Assembly (NCBI GenBank): GCA_903945175.1
Contig: CAJAUM010000031.1
Span: 1 to 48,754, forward strand
DNA length: 48,754 bases
Direction: 5' to 3'
From: an uncultured Bacteroidales bacterium
GTDB lineage: Bacteria > Bacteroidota > Bacteroidia > Bacteroidales > FEN-979
This document shows positions 14,923-23,604 of the stretch, piece after piece. The position numbers and the translations under genes are program-made. The notes beneath the pieces were generated by a model. The model made no database searches and was not told where the DNA came from. It worked only from the letters and a program-made list of their open reading frames with translations. Position 1 is the stretch's first letter, and every line of letters begins with the position of its first letter.

Positions 14923-16443
14923 ATGAAAGCCCTGCTTGACACAAACATCATTATTCATCGCGAGTCAACGAGAATCATAAATCAGGACATCGGGATTTTG
15001 TTTAATTGGCTTGACAAAGCCAAGTACACTAAGTGTATACATCCAATAACATTGGAGGAAATCAAGAAATACAGCAATCATTCGACTGCCGAAACTATAT
15101 TGGTGAAGCTGGAAAGCTATGAAATGTTGAAGACCACTGCCCCGATGGATCCGGCTGTAGAGGTTGTATCTAAAAAATACGATGTTACAAATAACGACCG
15201 TGCGGATACAATACTTCTCAATGAAGTCTATTCTGAGCGGGTTGATATTTTAATTTCAGAAGACAAGAAAATACACGTCAAGGCAGGAGAGCTTGGGATT
15301 TCTGATAAAGTCTTTCTGATAAGCTCATTTATCGAAAAAATTCGAGCCGAGAATCCTGAACTTGTGGATTATGAAGTTCTTAGCATTAGAAAAGAATATT
15401 TTGGAAACATATCTTTAGATGATTCATTTTTCGATACCTTCAAGGAAGATTACCCGGAATTTGAATCCTGGTTTAAGAAAAAATCCCAAAATATTGCTTA
15501 TGTAGCCTATAACGACTCACTTCTATATGCCTTTTTATATTTGAAGGTTGAAGGGCAGGATGAAAATTATTACCAAATTAACCCAGTATTTCAACCGAAA
15601 AAGAGACTAAAGATCGGTACGTTCAAAGTTCTCAGCAATGGGTATAGGATAAGCGAACGGTTTATGAAGATAATCTTCGACAATGCATTGATTAACCAAG
15701 TCGAAGAAATCTATTTCACCATCTTCGATAAAACGATGGGTCAGCAAATGTTAGTGAATATGATGGAGGAGTGGGGGTTTTACCGTTTTGGACAGAAAGG
15801 AAATGAGTTAGTCTTTGTCAGGAATTTCTTGCCAACAATCGATTTGTCTTATCCTAAAAAAACATTTCCATATTTTTCGAGAAAATCAAACATATTCATT
15901 GTTCCGATTTATCCCGAGTACCACACCGAACTCTTACCCGATTCCTATCTCAAAACAGAATCAGCAAGCGATTTTAAAGATGATGAACCTCATAGAAATG
16001 CCCTTTCAAAGGTCTATATCTGTCGGTCCATTGAGAGAAATGTAAAAAAAGGTGATATTTTAATTTTCTATAGAACTGCTGCTCCGGGAAAATCTGCATT
16101 TCACACAAGTGTAATAACAACAATCGGAATTGTTGAGGAAAAAATTGATGGAATCCACAATTACGAGGAGTTTGTTTTGAAATGCAGAAAGCGTAGTATA
16201 TTTACCAATATTGAGTTAAAAGAGTATTGGGACTATAAACCGAGATACAGACCCTTTATCATAAAGTTTTTATATGTTTGTTCCTTTACCCTGGGTAACC
16301 GAATTAACCGGCAGCGGCTCCTTGACCTTGGTATTATAAAGGGGACAGAAGGTGAACTTAGAGGATTAAAACAAATTTCATCGGTCCAGTTAAATACGAT
16401 AATTAAAGAAGCCAAATTGAATGAAAGTATTGTTGTCAATTAA
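14923..16443 (+). CDS. PIN-domain protein with GNAT-like middle and EVE/ASCH-like C-terminal domain
   Basis: A 506-residue protein. Residues 1-125 form a PIN RNase: MKALLDTNIIIHRE (Asp6), LEEIKKY (Glu45), NNDRADTILLNEV (Asp92, Asp95) and ISEDKKIHVK (Asp114). The middle (about 190-310) has an acetyltransferase-like strand-helix pattern including GFYRFGQKGNELVFVR. The C-terminal part (from about 325) with VYICRSIERNVKKGDILIFYR resembles an EVE/PUA-like domain that binds modified nucleic acid. The next gene, an ASCH protein, overlaps by 23 bp. Such fused PIN proteins are predicted toxins or defence effectors. All visible catalytic acids are kept, unlike the broken toxins upstream. Confidence 0.7.
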   Translation: MKALLDTNIIIHRESTRIINQDIGILFNWLDKAKYTKCIHPITLEEIKKYSNHSTAETILVKLESYEMLKTTAPMDPAVEVVSKKYDVTNNDRADTILLNEVYSERVDILISEDKKIHVKAGELGISDKVFLISSFIEKIRAENPELVDYEVLSIRKEYFGNISLDDSFFDTFKEDYPEFESWFKKKSQNIAYVAYNDSLLYAFLYLKVEGQDENYYQINPVFQPKKRLKIGTFKVLSNGYRISERFMKIIFDNALINQVEEIYFTIFDKTMGQQMLVNMMEEWGFYRFGQKGNELVFVRNFLPTIDLSYPKKTFPYFSRKSNIFIVPIYPEYHTELLPDSYLKTESASDFKDDEPHRNALSKVYICRSIERNVKKGDILIFYRTAAPGKSAFHTSVITTIGIVEEKIDGIHNYEEFVLKCRKRSIFTNIELKEYWDYKPRYRPFIIKFLYVCSFTLGNRINRQRLLDLGIIKGTEGELRGLKQISSVQLNTIIKEAKLNESIVVN

Positions 16444-16792
16444 GCCTGAATTCGCTGACAAGATTTTCGATGGTACGAAGAAGTTCGAGTTTCGGCGAAC
16501 TATCTTTACCAGGTCTCACATCAATACAGCATTAGTTTATGCCTCATCCCCAGTACAAAGAGTAATAGGAGAATTCGAGATCAGTCAAGTGCTTTTTGAT
16601 GATATTGATAACCTTTGGCTTCTTACCCGTGATTACGCCGGAATTGACAAGGCCTGTTTTTTCAAATACTTTTCGGATAAGAATAAGGGGTACGCAATAG
16701 AAATCAAGAAGGTAAGAAAATATAAGAATCCTTTGCACTTGCAAGAGCGGTTTCAAATTCAACCACCACAGTCGTTTGCATATATTTTATGA
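16421..16792 (+). CDS. ASCH-domain protein
   Basis: A 123-residue protein starting MKVLLSIKPEFADKIFDGTKKFEFRR, the hallmark of the ASCH (PUA-like) domain, which is predicted to bind RNA. Strands with ALVYASSPVQRVIGEFEI and the end PPQSFAYI complete the fold. The start lies 23 bp inside the PIN gene, so the two are coupled. It may guide or restrain the PIN RNase. Confidence 0.8.
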   Translation: MKVLLSIKPEFADKIFDGTKKFEFRRTIFTRSHINTALVYASSPVQRVIGEFEISQVLFDDIDNLWLLTRDYAGIDKACFFKYFSDKNKGYAIEIKKVRKYKNPLHLQERFQIQPPQSFAYIL

Positions 16793-16935
16793 GATTTACT
16801 ATTTCATGTCATATAATATCTATGGGAGAAATGATAGTGATATTTTAAGTGCAATAGCCACTCAAAGTAGGAGATGGTCCCTTTGGCCTGATATGCCCTG
16901 CAATCGGAATCTTTAACAAATTAAACCAAACATAA

Positions 16936-18000
16936 ATGATTAAGTCAGTAGTTCTCCAAAACTTTATGGGAATTGCAGAATTCCGCAGTGGTGATTTTGC
17001 TCCTGTTAATGTAATTATCGGAAAGAATGATTGCGGTAAAACAGGGCTCCTGAAAATGTTATATACTGCCTCCAAAACAATAGATATATACAGCAGACGA
17101 AAACAATTCGAGGAAGTAAATATTAAAAAACTACTTGCCGAAAAGTTGAATGATACATATCAGCCAGGCAAAAAGGGACTTGGGGAACTGGTGAATAAGA
17201 TGACCAAGGAAAAATTGCGTGTTGATATTGAATTCGGGCACCAAAAATTAAACTACCAAGACAGGCTTCATTTTAGTTTTGGTGATTCCACCACCAACAC
17301 AATAAACGACTGTCAGGAATCCATCAAACCCATATCCGAACACTTCAGGTGTTTATTTATTCCTGCAAAAGAAGTCCTTACATCGCTTCGGGCAATAAGC
17401 GCCACGCGTGATATTTTGCATATGCCTGGTTTTGACGACACTTACCTTGACCTTATCCGGGCCCTGGTAATCCCAACACAAAAAGGCAATGTCACTGAAG
17501 AATTCAGAAGTGTTAATAAAAAACTGGAGGAATTATTCGAAGGCAATGTGGAACAGAATAGTGAAGATGAATTCATTTTCCGAAAAGGGAAAACGGAATT
17601 TCCCATGCCATTAACTGCCGAAGGCATTAAGAAGATAGGAATACTTACAACGCTGATAAGGAACCGTCAGTTAAACGCAAATTCTTTATTATTTCTTGAT
17701 GAACCTGAAACAACGCTTCATCCTGAAGCTACGAGAGAATTGGTTGAAATGCTGATTCTGATGGCCCAGGCAGGAATGCAGATTTTTCTGGCTACGCATA
17801 ATTATTTTGTTTTGAAGCAATTCCATCTAAGTGCGAAGCGAGAAGGAGTAAATGTAAACTGCTTCGCTTTATCGCGTGAGAAAGGGAAATCGGTTAAAAT
17901 AAAATCATTTGATCTGAAAACTGAATTTCCCGAAAATCCAATTTCTGACGAGGCAATAAAAATGGCTGATGAGGAAGTTAGACTTGACTTAGGCTTATAA
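16936..18000 (+). CDS. AAA/ABC-type ATPase (OLD/AriA-like)
   Basis: A 354-residue SMC/ABC-class ATPase: N-terminal strand IKSVVLQNFMGI, Walker A GKNDCGKTGLL at 29-39, an LTAEGIKKIG segment (226-235) in place of the ABC signature, Walker B SLLFLDEPETTLHP (250-263) and switch histidine ATHNYF (286-291). There is no long coiled coil and no C-terminal TOPRIM domain, so it is not a complete OLD nuclease. Stand-alone ATPases of this class pair with effectors in PARIS, Septu and retron systems. The gene 18013-18528 follows after 12 bp and carries a nuclease-like motif, making a two-gene defence system likely. Confidence 0.8.
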   Translation: MIKSVVLQNFMGIAEFRSGDFAPVNVIIGKNDCGKTGLLKMLYTASKTIDIYSRRKQFEEVNIKKLLAEKLNDTYQPGKKGLGELVNKMTKEKLRVDIEFGHQKLNYQDRLHFSFGDSTTNTINDCQESIKPISEHFRCLFIPAKEVLTSLRAISATRDILHMPGFDDTYLDLIRALVIPTQKGNVTEEFRSVNKKLEELFEGNVEQNSEDEFIFRKGKTEFPMPLTAEGIKKIGILTTLIRNRQLNANSLLFLDEPETTLHPEATRELVEMLILMAQAGMQIFLATHNYFVLKQFHLSAKREGVNVNCFALSREKGKSVKIKSFDLKTEFPENPISDEAIKMADEEVRLDLGL

Positions 18001-18012
18001 ATTAGATATACT

Positions 18013-18528
18013 ATGCCTGGATTTACTGAAAGTAACATTATTCTCAATTTTCCTGATAACAATTTTTTTCGCTTTAGCGCTTGCGAAGGATATAGGGTGT
18101 TATCTGGAAACCACTTTAAGGAAATGGATGCCTGCTGGCATGATACAACGGGAGACATATACTGGCTTATTGAGCTAAAAGATTACTCATTAGCCAATAT
18201 TGCAGCTGCAACTACTATCGAATCAAAAGCGTGGGATTTGGTAAAAAAAGCTGTGGATAGTTTGTCAATGCTTATAAGTACTAAACATTCATATCCCTGG
18301 TTTACAGCTAAGTATCCGAAATTACCATACACCCCTGACAATGCCACGATAATGAAATTTATTACTGTGGTGCATTGTGATACGCATCAAAGAGCAGATG
18401 TTCAGTTGATGAATGATTCTTTTAAGAATAAGTTTAAACCATATGCTGAACTTTTTGGGATTCAATATTATTCCGTAGTTAATCATATCAGCGCTAAAGC
18501 AATATTTCCGAATAACATGATTCAATAA
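18013..18528 (+). CDS. PD-(D/E)XK-like partner of the ATPase
   Basis: A 171-residue protein. Residues 37-60 read KEMDACWHDTTGD, then WLIELKDYS, i.e. Asp39 followed by Glu54-Leu-Lys56, which fits the D-x(n)-E-x-K core of restriction-endonuclease-fold nucleases. The C-terminal half is helical and strand segments with no known motif. It is separated from the ATPase gene by 12 bp and is probably its effector. It is not DUF4435 (AriB) or HNH (PtuB) by inspection, so the combination may be an undescribed variant. Confidence 0.55.
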   Translation: MPGFTESNIILNFPDNNFFRFSACEGYRVLSGNHFKEMDACWHDTTGDIYWLIELKDYSLANIAAATTIESKAWDLVKKAVDSLSMLISTKHSYPWFTAKYPKLPYTPDNATIMKFITVVHCDTHQRADVQLMNDSFKNKFKPYAELFGIQYYSVVNHISAKAIFPNNMIQ

Positions 18529-18585
18529 ACCCAAACTTGATACCTAAATTGTGAAAAAACCACGAACACCCTATAAAAAATAAAC

Positions 18586-19626
18586 ATGATTTTGAGTAAC
18601 CCTGAAACTTCCCTCAGCCCCTCCGGCGAATCCTTCCCTCTCCCGGTTAAAGCCGACTACAACAACGAACTGAAACGCATTGAAGAACTCGTGCGGCAGG
18701 CACGCAGCGAACACAAAGAGATCGTGGTCGTGATGGGCCTCGGATTTGTAGGCGCTGTGATGGCCGCCATCGTGGCCGATACGAAGGATGCCGCCGGAAA
18801 AAACACCAAATTCGTGATCGGGTGCCAGCGCCCTTCTCCCCGTTCATTCTGGAAGATACCGCTGATCAATCGTGGCGAAGCGCCGGTGAAAGCCGAAGAC
18901 CCGGAGGTGGATATCCTGATCAAACGGTGTGTGCTGGATGATAAAACCCTGGTGGCCACATACAACAGCGACTGCCTTCAGTTTGCCGACTGTGTGGTGG
19001 TGGATGTGCAGTGCGACTTTGCCAAGAAGGAGCTGGGGAATATGAAGAGCGGCGAAGCCGATATGGCCGCCCTCGAGGATACGATGCGCACCATCGGGGA
19101 GAAGATACAGCCCAACTGCCTGGTGCTCATCGAGACCACCGTGGCGCCGGGGACCACCGAATTCGTGGCGTGGCCCATCCTCAAAAAGGCATTTGCCAAC
19201 AGGGGCATCAATGAAATTCCATTGCTTGCACACAGCTTCGAACGGGTGATGCCCGGCAAACAATATGTGGCCTCCATCCGCGACTTCTGGCGGGTGTGTT
19301 CGGGGTGCGAAACCGTCGCGCGGGCCAGGGTCGAAAAGTTCCTCCACGAGGTGCTCAACACCAAAGATTTCCCCCTCACGGTGATGGATCGTCCCATCGA
19401 ATCGGAAACCACCAAGATCGTCGAGAATTCCTACCGCGCCACCATCCTGGCCTACCTCAATGAGTGGAGCCTCTTTGCCGAACGCAACGGGGTCGACCTC
19501 ATCAAGGTGATCAACGCCATCAAAATGCGCCCCACCCACAGCAACATGATCTTCCCCGGACCGGGCATTGGCGGCTACTGCCTGCCCAAGGACGGCGGAC
19601 TGGGTTATTGGGCCTTAAACTATTGA
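18586..19626 (+). pseudogene. Nucleotide-sugar dehydrogenase copy 1, 3'-truncated at a heptamer array
   Basis: The frame matches the full copies from residue 10 to 344, including the Rossmann motif VVVMGLGFVG and the catalytic Cys332 in GGYCLPKDGG. It then breaks at GLGYWA, where the full copies continue with YEHILGFEDGD; here LNY-stop and array 5 (19625) follow. The UDP-sugar-binding C-terminal domain (about 205 residues) is lost, so the enzyme should be inactive. The 5' end is chimeric: MILSNPETS is preceded by ACGAACACCCTATAAAA, a relic of the 3' end of a 4198-4512-like gene, and begins like the gene 3899-4195 (MIVSNP). Confidence 0.85.
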
Positions 19627-19686
19627 CAGGCGACGGACGACAGGCGACAGACGACGGTCATCGGTCATCGGTCATCGGTCATCTGT
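19625..19686. repeat. Composite heptamer array 5
   Basis: GACAGGC/GACGACR units switch at about 19655 to GTCATCG units and end CTGTCACCCTGAAA. It has the same order as arrays 3 and 4, and replaces the lost 3' part of dehydrogenase copy 1. Confidence 0.9.
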
Positions 19687-19715
19687 CACCCTGAAACTTG
19701 AAACCTGATGGCCCC

Positions 19716-19818
19716 AAAGTTCAACGGACTCATCCTCTTTCCAAATAAAACCGATTCGCCTACTCAAACTCACCTGAGTTGCAACCAGGATAAGAAAGGT
19801 TCATGTTATAAATGAGTT
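19716..19818. repeat. Dispersed repeat B, copy 3
   Basis: Third copy of repeat B, nearly identical to copy 2 (10181-10282) including the AAAGTTCAACGG start. It lies about 70 bp upstream of the GNAT pseudogene; a possible TATCTTTA box at 19875 follows. Confidence 0.85.
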
Positions 19819-19886
19819 GTGCGCAGTGCCAATTAATCATACTCCAAAATAGCCACTTTTCAAGATTTTTTTCGTATCTTTACTTC

Positions 19887-20290
19887 ATGAAGGCAAAAGA
19901 GCATCACATTGAAATTGAGATTGATAAGCTAACCAGATCAATTGAAAATTTAATTACAGGAGACTCATTTCCAACTGAAGTCACAATACTTGAAAATGCA
20001 GATTTACAATTAATTATAAAAAAGCATGGTTGGCGATTTGATTGGAATAAAGTGCCCCCTTCAATATCGGAAAACAAAAAGTATATCTTGGGGTTCCTGG
20101 AAATTTAATTGCCTTTGCTTGCAGATTATCTTTTCATAGAGGTTATGAAGGTTATATATCATTCACTTCAAAATCAAATTTAATTGAACATTATATAAGA
20201 ACTCTTGGAGCACAACTTGTCGGTAATCAATTAATGATTATTGATACAATTGCAGCCTCAAAACTTATTAATAAATATTTTAATGACTAA
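19887..20290 (+). pseudogene. GNAT-like toxin with a frameshift
   Basis: The first frame reads MKAKEHHIEIEIDKLTRSI to KKYILGFLEI-stop (20108). In the next frame the sequence continues without break as VYLGVPGNLIAFACRLSF, then HRGYEGYISFTSKSNLIEHY and ends KLINKYFND-stop at 20290. The joined product resembles Bacteroidota GNAT-fold proteins (AFACRLS, GYISF, LIEHYIRTLGA). The shift lies in the A-rich stretch ACAAAAAGTATATC near 20075-20090, a slippage site. The stop overlaps the start of a small gene (20283), typical of a toxin-antitoxin pair. Programmed slippage or a sequencing error in the A-run are alternatives. Confidence 0.65.
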
Positions 20291-20453
20291 ATATATGGGA
20301 ATTGTAAGGGAACCTCAGGATGTTGATTTTGTTGTTGATCCTCGACCTTTAAGCAAGGAAGATCAGCAAAAAATCAGCGACTTTATTAAGGCTGATAAGA
20401 AACGTAGAAAAGTTTTATTAAAGAAAAGGCACATACGCACAACGAGCCGCTGA
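20283..20453 (+). CDS. Small conserved protein, likely partner of the GNAT protein
   Basis: A 56-residue basic protein, MTKYMGIVREPQDVDFVVDP, then RPLSKEDQQKISDFIKADK and a Lys/Arg-rich tail. The ATG overlaps the stop of the GNAT pseudogene by 8 bp; MGIVREP (20295) is an alternative start. It looks like a small antitoxin-like protein and appears intact. I do not know a characterised homologue. Confidence 0.6.
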   Translation: MTKYMGIVREPQDVDFVVDPRPLSKEDQQKISDFIKADKKRRKVLLKKRHIRTTSR

Positions 20454-20662
20454 TTTCAATTGGGGCTTTATTCCCGGCATTAACATTCCCCAGCCTTAAT
20501 AACTGTCAAGGTTACAACAACGACCAACATTATACTATAGTACATCCCATGCAGCTCCTACATCAGTCCTGCGCTATCCTGCAATAAATCAAGAATATGG
20601 GTTGCCGGTCTGTATAAGCGTTGGATCATCATTGTATCATTGATGTAGATGCGATGAACCTT

Positions 20663-20743
20663 GAACAAATGACCAATGACCAATGACCAATGACCAATTG
20701 AGATTTACGATTTACGAGATACGATTTACGATTAAAAAAACAA
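20663..20743. repeat. Heptamer leader: ATGACCA units then GATTTAC units
   Basis: Begins CCTTGAACAAATGACC, then ATGACCA repeated four times, then GATTTAC/GAGATAC units, ending in AAAAAAACAAG before the ATG of the dehydrogenase stub at 20745. A matching leader stands before copy at 25053. ATGACCA is the reverse complement of TGGTCAT, i.e. GTCATTG in the other orientation, linking it to the main heptamer family. Confidence 0.9.
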
Positions 20744-20744
20744 G

Positions 20745-20917
20745 ATGACTACCCACATGACTCACTCGATTTCCCCCGCAGGAGAATCTTTCCTGCTTCC
20801 TACCCAGCAGGACTACAAAAGTGAATTGAAACGCATTGAAGAACTCGTTCACCAGGCACGCAGTGCGAACAAAGAGATCGTTGTCGTGATGGGCCTCTGA
20901 TTTGTTGGGGCTAATAT
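20745..20917 (+). pseudogene. Nucleotide-sugar dehydrogenase 5' stub (copy 2)
   Basis: The stub reads MTTHMTHSISPAGESFLLPT to NKEIVVVMGL, then TGA where the full copies have Gly (GLGFVG), then FVGANM before it merges into CCTGAAACCTGAAA heptamers. Only the first 55 or so codons remain. It closely resembles the 5' end of the copy at 31256 (LLPTQQDY). It lies directly upstream of the RhuM-like gene. Confidence 0.85.
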
Positions 20918-20966
20918 GGAAACCTGAAACCTGAAATCCCTAATCAAACGGATAAAACCTATAAGA

Positions 20967-21842
20967 ATGAATAACCGGGATGACAAAGGTGAAATAATTA
21001 TCTATCAGTCTGATGATAAATCCACACATCTTGAAGTTCGCATAAATGAAGAAACTATTTGGCTGACTCAAAAACAAATGGCGCTTTTATTTGACTGTTC
21101 GGTAGACAATGTGGGGTTGCATTTGAAAAATATTTATAAAGAAGAGGAATTGCAAGAGTTGGCAACTGCCGAGGATTTCTCGGTAGTTCGACAAGAAGGT
21201 AGCCGATTTGTAAAACGAAAAGTTGTTTGTTATAATCTTGATGCGGTTATATCAGTTGGCTATAGGGTTAATTCCAAGCGGGGGACGCAATTCAGGATAT
21301 GGGCAAATCGTGTATTGAAAGATTATTTATTGAAAGGGTATGTAATAAACCAACGTGTCGACAGGATAGAAAAGAAATTGTTTGAGCACGACCAAAAATT
21401 CGACTTACTGATAAAAACAAATCTGCCTGCAACCGAAGGTATTTTTTATGAAGGACAAATATTCGATGCCTACCAGTTTGCATCGGATATAATCAAATCG
21501 GCAAACAAGTCTATTGTGTTGATAGACAATTATGTGGATGAAAGTGTGCTGACTTTGTTGTCGAAAAGGAATAGTGAAGTGACAGCCACGATATATACCG
21601 CTTCAATATCAAAACAATTAAAATTGGATTTGAAACGATTTAATGCCCAATACCCAGCAATTGAGGTAAAAACGTTTACCAAATCGCACGACAGGTTTCT
21701 GATCATTGACCATGCTACGGTTTATCATATTGGCGCTTCGTTAAAAGACCTTGGCAAAAAATGGTTTGCCTTTTCAAAAATGGAACTCAATGCCTTGGAA
21801 ATAATAAAAAAACTAACCAGTGTCAATCACACTGAACCTTGA
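20967..21842 (+). CDS. RhuM-family protein with PLD-like C-terminal domain
   Basis: A 291-residue protein. The N-terminal 150 residues (EIIIYQSDD, EETIWLTQKQMALLFDCS, GYRVNSKRGTQFRIWAN) are typical of the virulence RhuM family, annotated as DNA-binding proteins and often found beside restriction or toxin genes. Residues from about 160 on (YEGQIFDAYQFASDIIKSA, IVLIDNYVDE) resemble a phospholipase-D-like fold; the expected HxKxxxxD motif is HDRFLIID, with Arg in place of Lys. The last codons and stop (TEP-stop) are part of a seam CCTTGAACGAATGACC shared with two other genes, so its 3' end may be fused. It lies between dehydrogenase copies 2 and 3. Confidence 0.75.
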   Translation: MNNRDDKGEIIIYQSDDKSTHLEVRINEETIWLTQKQMALLFDCSVDNVGLHLKNIYKEEELQELATAEDFSVVRQEGSRFVKRKVVCYNLDAVISVGYRVNSKRGTQFRIWANRVLKDYLLKGYVINQRVDRIEKKLFEHDQKFDLLIKTNLPATEGIFYEGQIFDAYQFASDIIKSANKSIVLIDNYVDESVLTLLSKRNSEVTATIYTASISKQLKLDLKRFNAQYPAIEVKTFTKSHDRFLIIDHATVYHIGASLKDLGKKWFAFSKMELNALEIIKKLTSVNHTEP

Positions 21843-21885
21843 ACGAATGACCAATGAAGAATGACCAATGACCAATTTTTATAAA
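21838..21885. repeat. Seam sequence with ATGACCA heptamers
   Basis: CCTTGAACGAATGACCAAT followed by ATGAAGA/ATGACCA units. The TGA stop of the RhuM gene lies inside the seam. The same seam follows the genes ending at 6189 and 24951, and nearly the same at 20660. Confidence 0.8.
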
Positions 21886-21890
21886 TACTC

Positions 21891-23546
21891 ATGACTACCA
21901 ATATGACTCAATCAATCTCCCCATCGGGCGAATCCTTCTTGCTCCCAACGAAACCAGACTACGGCAATGAACTAAAACGCATTGAAGAACTCTTGAACCA
22001 GGCGCGCGGTGAAAACAAGGAAATCGTGGTCGTGATGGGACTCGGTTTCGTAGGGGCGGTGATGGCTGCCATCGTAGCCGATACAAAAGATGTCGGAGGA
22101 AAGAACTCCAAATTCGTGATCGGGTGCCAGCGTCCTTCTCCTCGTTCTTTCTGGAAGATCCCGCTGATCAATCGTGGCGAAGCGCCGGTGAAAGCCGAAG
22201 ACCCGGAGGTGGATATCCTGATCAAACGGTGCGTGCTGGATGACAAGACCCTGGTGGCCACATACAACAGCGACTGCCTGCAGTTTGCCGACTGTGTGGT
22301 GGTGGATGTGCAGTGCGACTTTGCCAAGAAGGAGCTGGGGAATATGAAGAGCGGCGAAGCCGACATGGCCGCCCTCGAAGATACCATGCGCACCATCGGG
22401 GATAAGATTCAGCCGGACTGCCTGGTGCTGATCGAAACCACCGTGGCACCGGGAACCACCGAATTCGTGGCGTGGCCCATCCTCAAAAAGGCATTCGCCA
22501 ACCGTGGCATCCAGGAAATTCCACTGCTCGCCCATTCATTCGAACGAGTGATGCCGGGCAAACAATATGTGGCCAGCATCCGCGACTTCTGGCGGGTGTG
22601 TTCTGGGTGTGAACCCATCGCGCGGGCCCGGGTCGAGAAGTTCCTCCGCGAGGTACTCAACACCAAAGATTTCCCGCTCACGGTGATGGACCGCCCCATC
22701 GAATCGGAGACCACCAAGATCGTCGAGAACTCCTACCGCGCCACCATCCTGGCCTACCTGAATGAGTGGAGCCTCTTTGCCGAACGCAACGGGGTCGACC
22801 TCATCAAGGTGATCAACGCCATCAAAATGCGCCCCACCCACAGCAACATGATCTTCCCCGGGCCGGGCATCGGCGGTTACTGCCTGCCCAAGGACGGCGG
22901 ACTGGGTTACTGGGCCTATGAACATATCCTCGGGTTTGAGGATGGCGACAAGATATTCAGGATCACCCCCGCGGCCATCGACATCAACGATACCCGGGCA
23001 CTGCACGTGGCCGAACTCACCCGCGACGCCCTGCGCAACATGGGTCGCTACATTGCCGGTTCGAAGGTGCTGCTGTGCGGTGCCAGCTACCGCCAGGATG
23101 TGGGCGATACCCGTTACAGCGGCAGCGAACTGGTGGTGCGCAAACTCACCGAGATGAGCGCCGAGATCCGCATCCACGACCCTTATGTTGATCACTGGTA
23201 TGAACTGGAGGAACAGGACACCTACCCATCGCCCGGAAGCTCCTGGAAGCGATTCTTCCGAAACCAGGAGGGGTTGAAACAAACAGTGGTCGAAAAGGAC
23301 CTGGAGCAATCGATGAAAGGAGCTGAAGCTGTCATTCTTGCAGTCCCGCATAAACAATACCTCGATTTGAGCCCGGATGATATGGTTAATTGGGCTCTTG
23401 GACCCATAGCTGTCATCGATGCTTTCGGGATCCTCACCGACGAACAGATCAGACGATATTTCGAATTGGGATGTGAAGTGAAGGCACTGGGCAGAGGCCA
23501 TATCTCAAGATTAAAACAGGAAGTTAAAAAGAGTTCAAAGAACTGA
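21891..23546 (+). CDS. Nucleotide-sugar dehydrogenase (UDP-HexNAc/WecC-TviB type), copy 3
   Basis: A 551-residue NAD-dependent UDP-sugar dehydrogenase that oxidises C6 of a UDP-N-acetylhexosamine to a uronic acid for surface polysaccharide. The Rossmann segment VVVMGLGFVGAVMA lies near 45-60; the catalytic Cys331 lies in GPGIGGYCLPKDGG; Lys and Asn helices are in ESETTKIVENSYRA. The C-terminal UDP-binding domain has VLLCGASYRQDVGDTRYSGS and ends VKKSSKN. It is longer than usual (about 430) through a 45-residue N-terminal extension and internal insertions. GC content and codon use are clearly higher than in its neighbours. The core is almost identical to copies at 25053 and 31256, while the last 80 residues diverge. 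Confidence 0.9.
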   Translation: MTTNMTQSISPSGESFLLPTKPDYGNELKRIEELLNQARGENKEIVVVMGLGFVGAVMAAIVADTKDVGGKNSKFVIGCQRPSPRSFWKIPLINRGEAPVKAEDPEVDILIKRCVLDDKTLVATYNSDCLQFADCVVVDVQCDFAKKELGNMKSGEADMAALEDTMRTIGDKIQPDCLVLIETTVAPGTTEFVAWPILKKAFANRGIQEIPLLAHSFERVMPGKQYVASIRDFWRVCSGCEPIARARVEKFLREVLNTKDFPLTVMDRPIESETTKIVENSYRATILAYLNEWSLFAERNGVDLIKVINAIKMRPTHSNMIFPGPGIGGYCLPKDGGLGYWAYEHILGFEDGDKIFRITPAAIDINDTRALHVAELTRDALRNMGRYIAGSKVLLCGASYRQDVGDTRYSGSELVVRKLTEMSAEIRIHDPYVDHWYELEEQDTYPSPGSSWKRFFRNQEGLKQTVVEKDLEQSMKGAEAVILAVPHKQYLDLSPDDMVNWALGPIAVIDAFGILTDEQIRRYFELGCEVKALGRGHISRLKQEVKKSSKN

Positions 23547-23560
23547 AACCTGGACACTTT

Positions 23561-23604
23561 CACCTTGTTACCTTGTTACCCTGTCACCCTGTCACCCTGT
23601 CACC
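23561..23604. repeat. Octamer repeat (ACCTTGTT / ACCCTGTC)
   Basis: Five or six 8-bp units placed directly before the TTG start of the AlbA gene at 23605. The same octamers form the 3' end of the minus-strand lipoprotein gene at 6541-6566. Confidence 0.85.
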
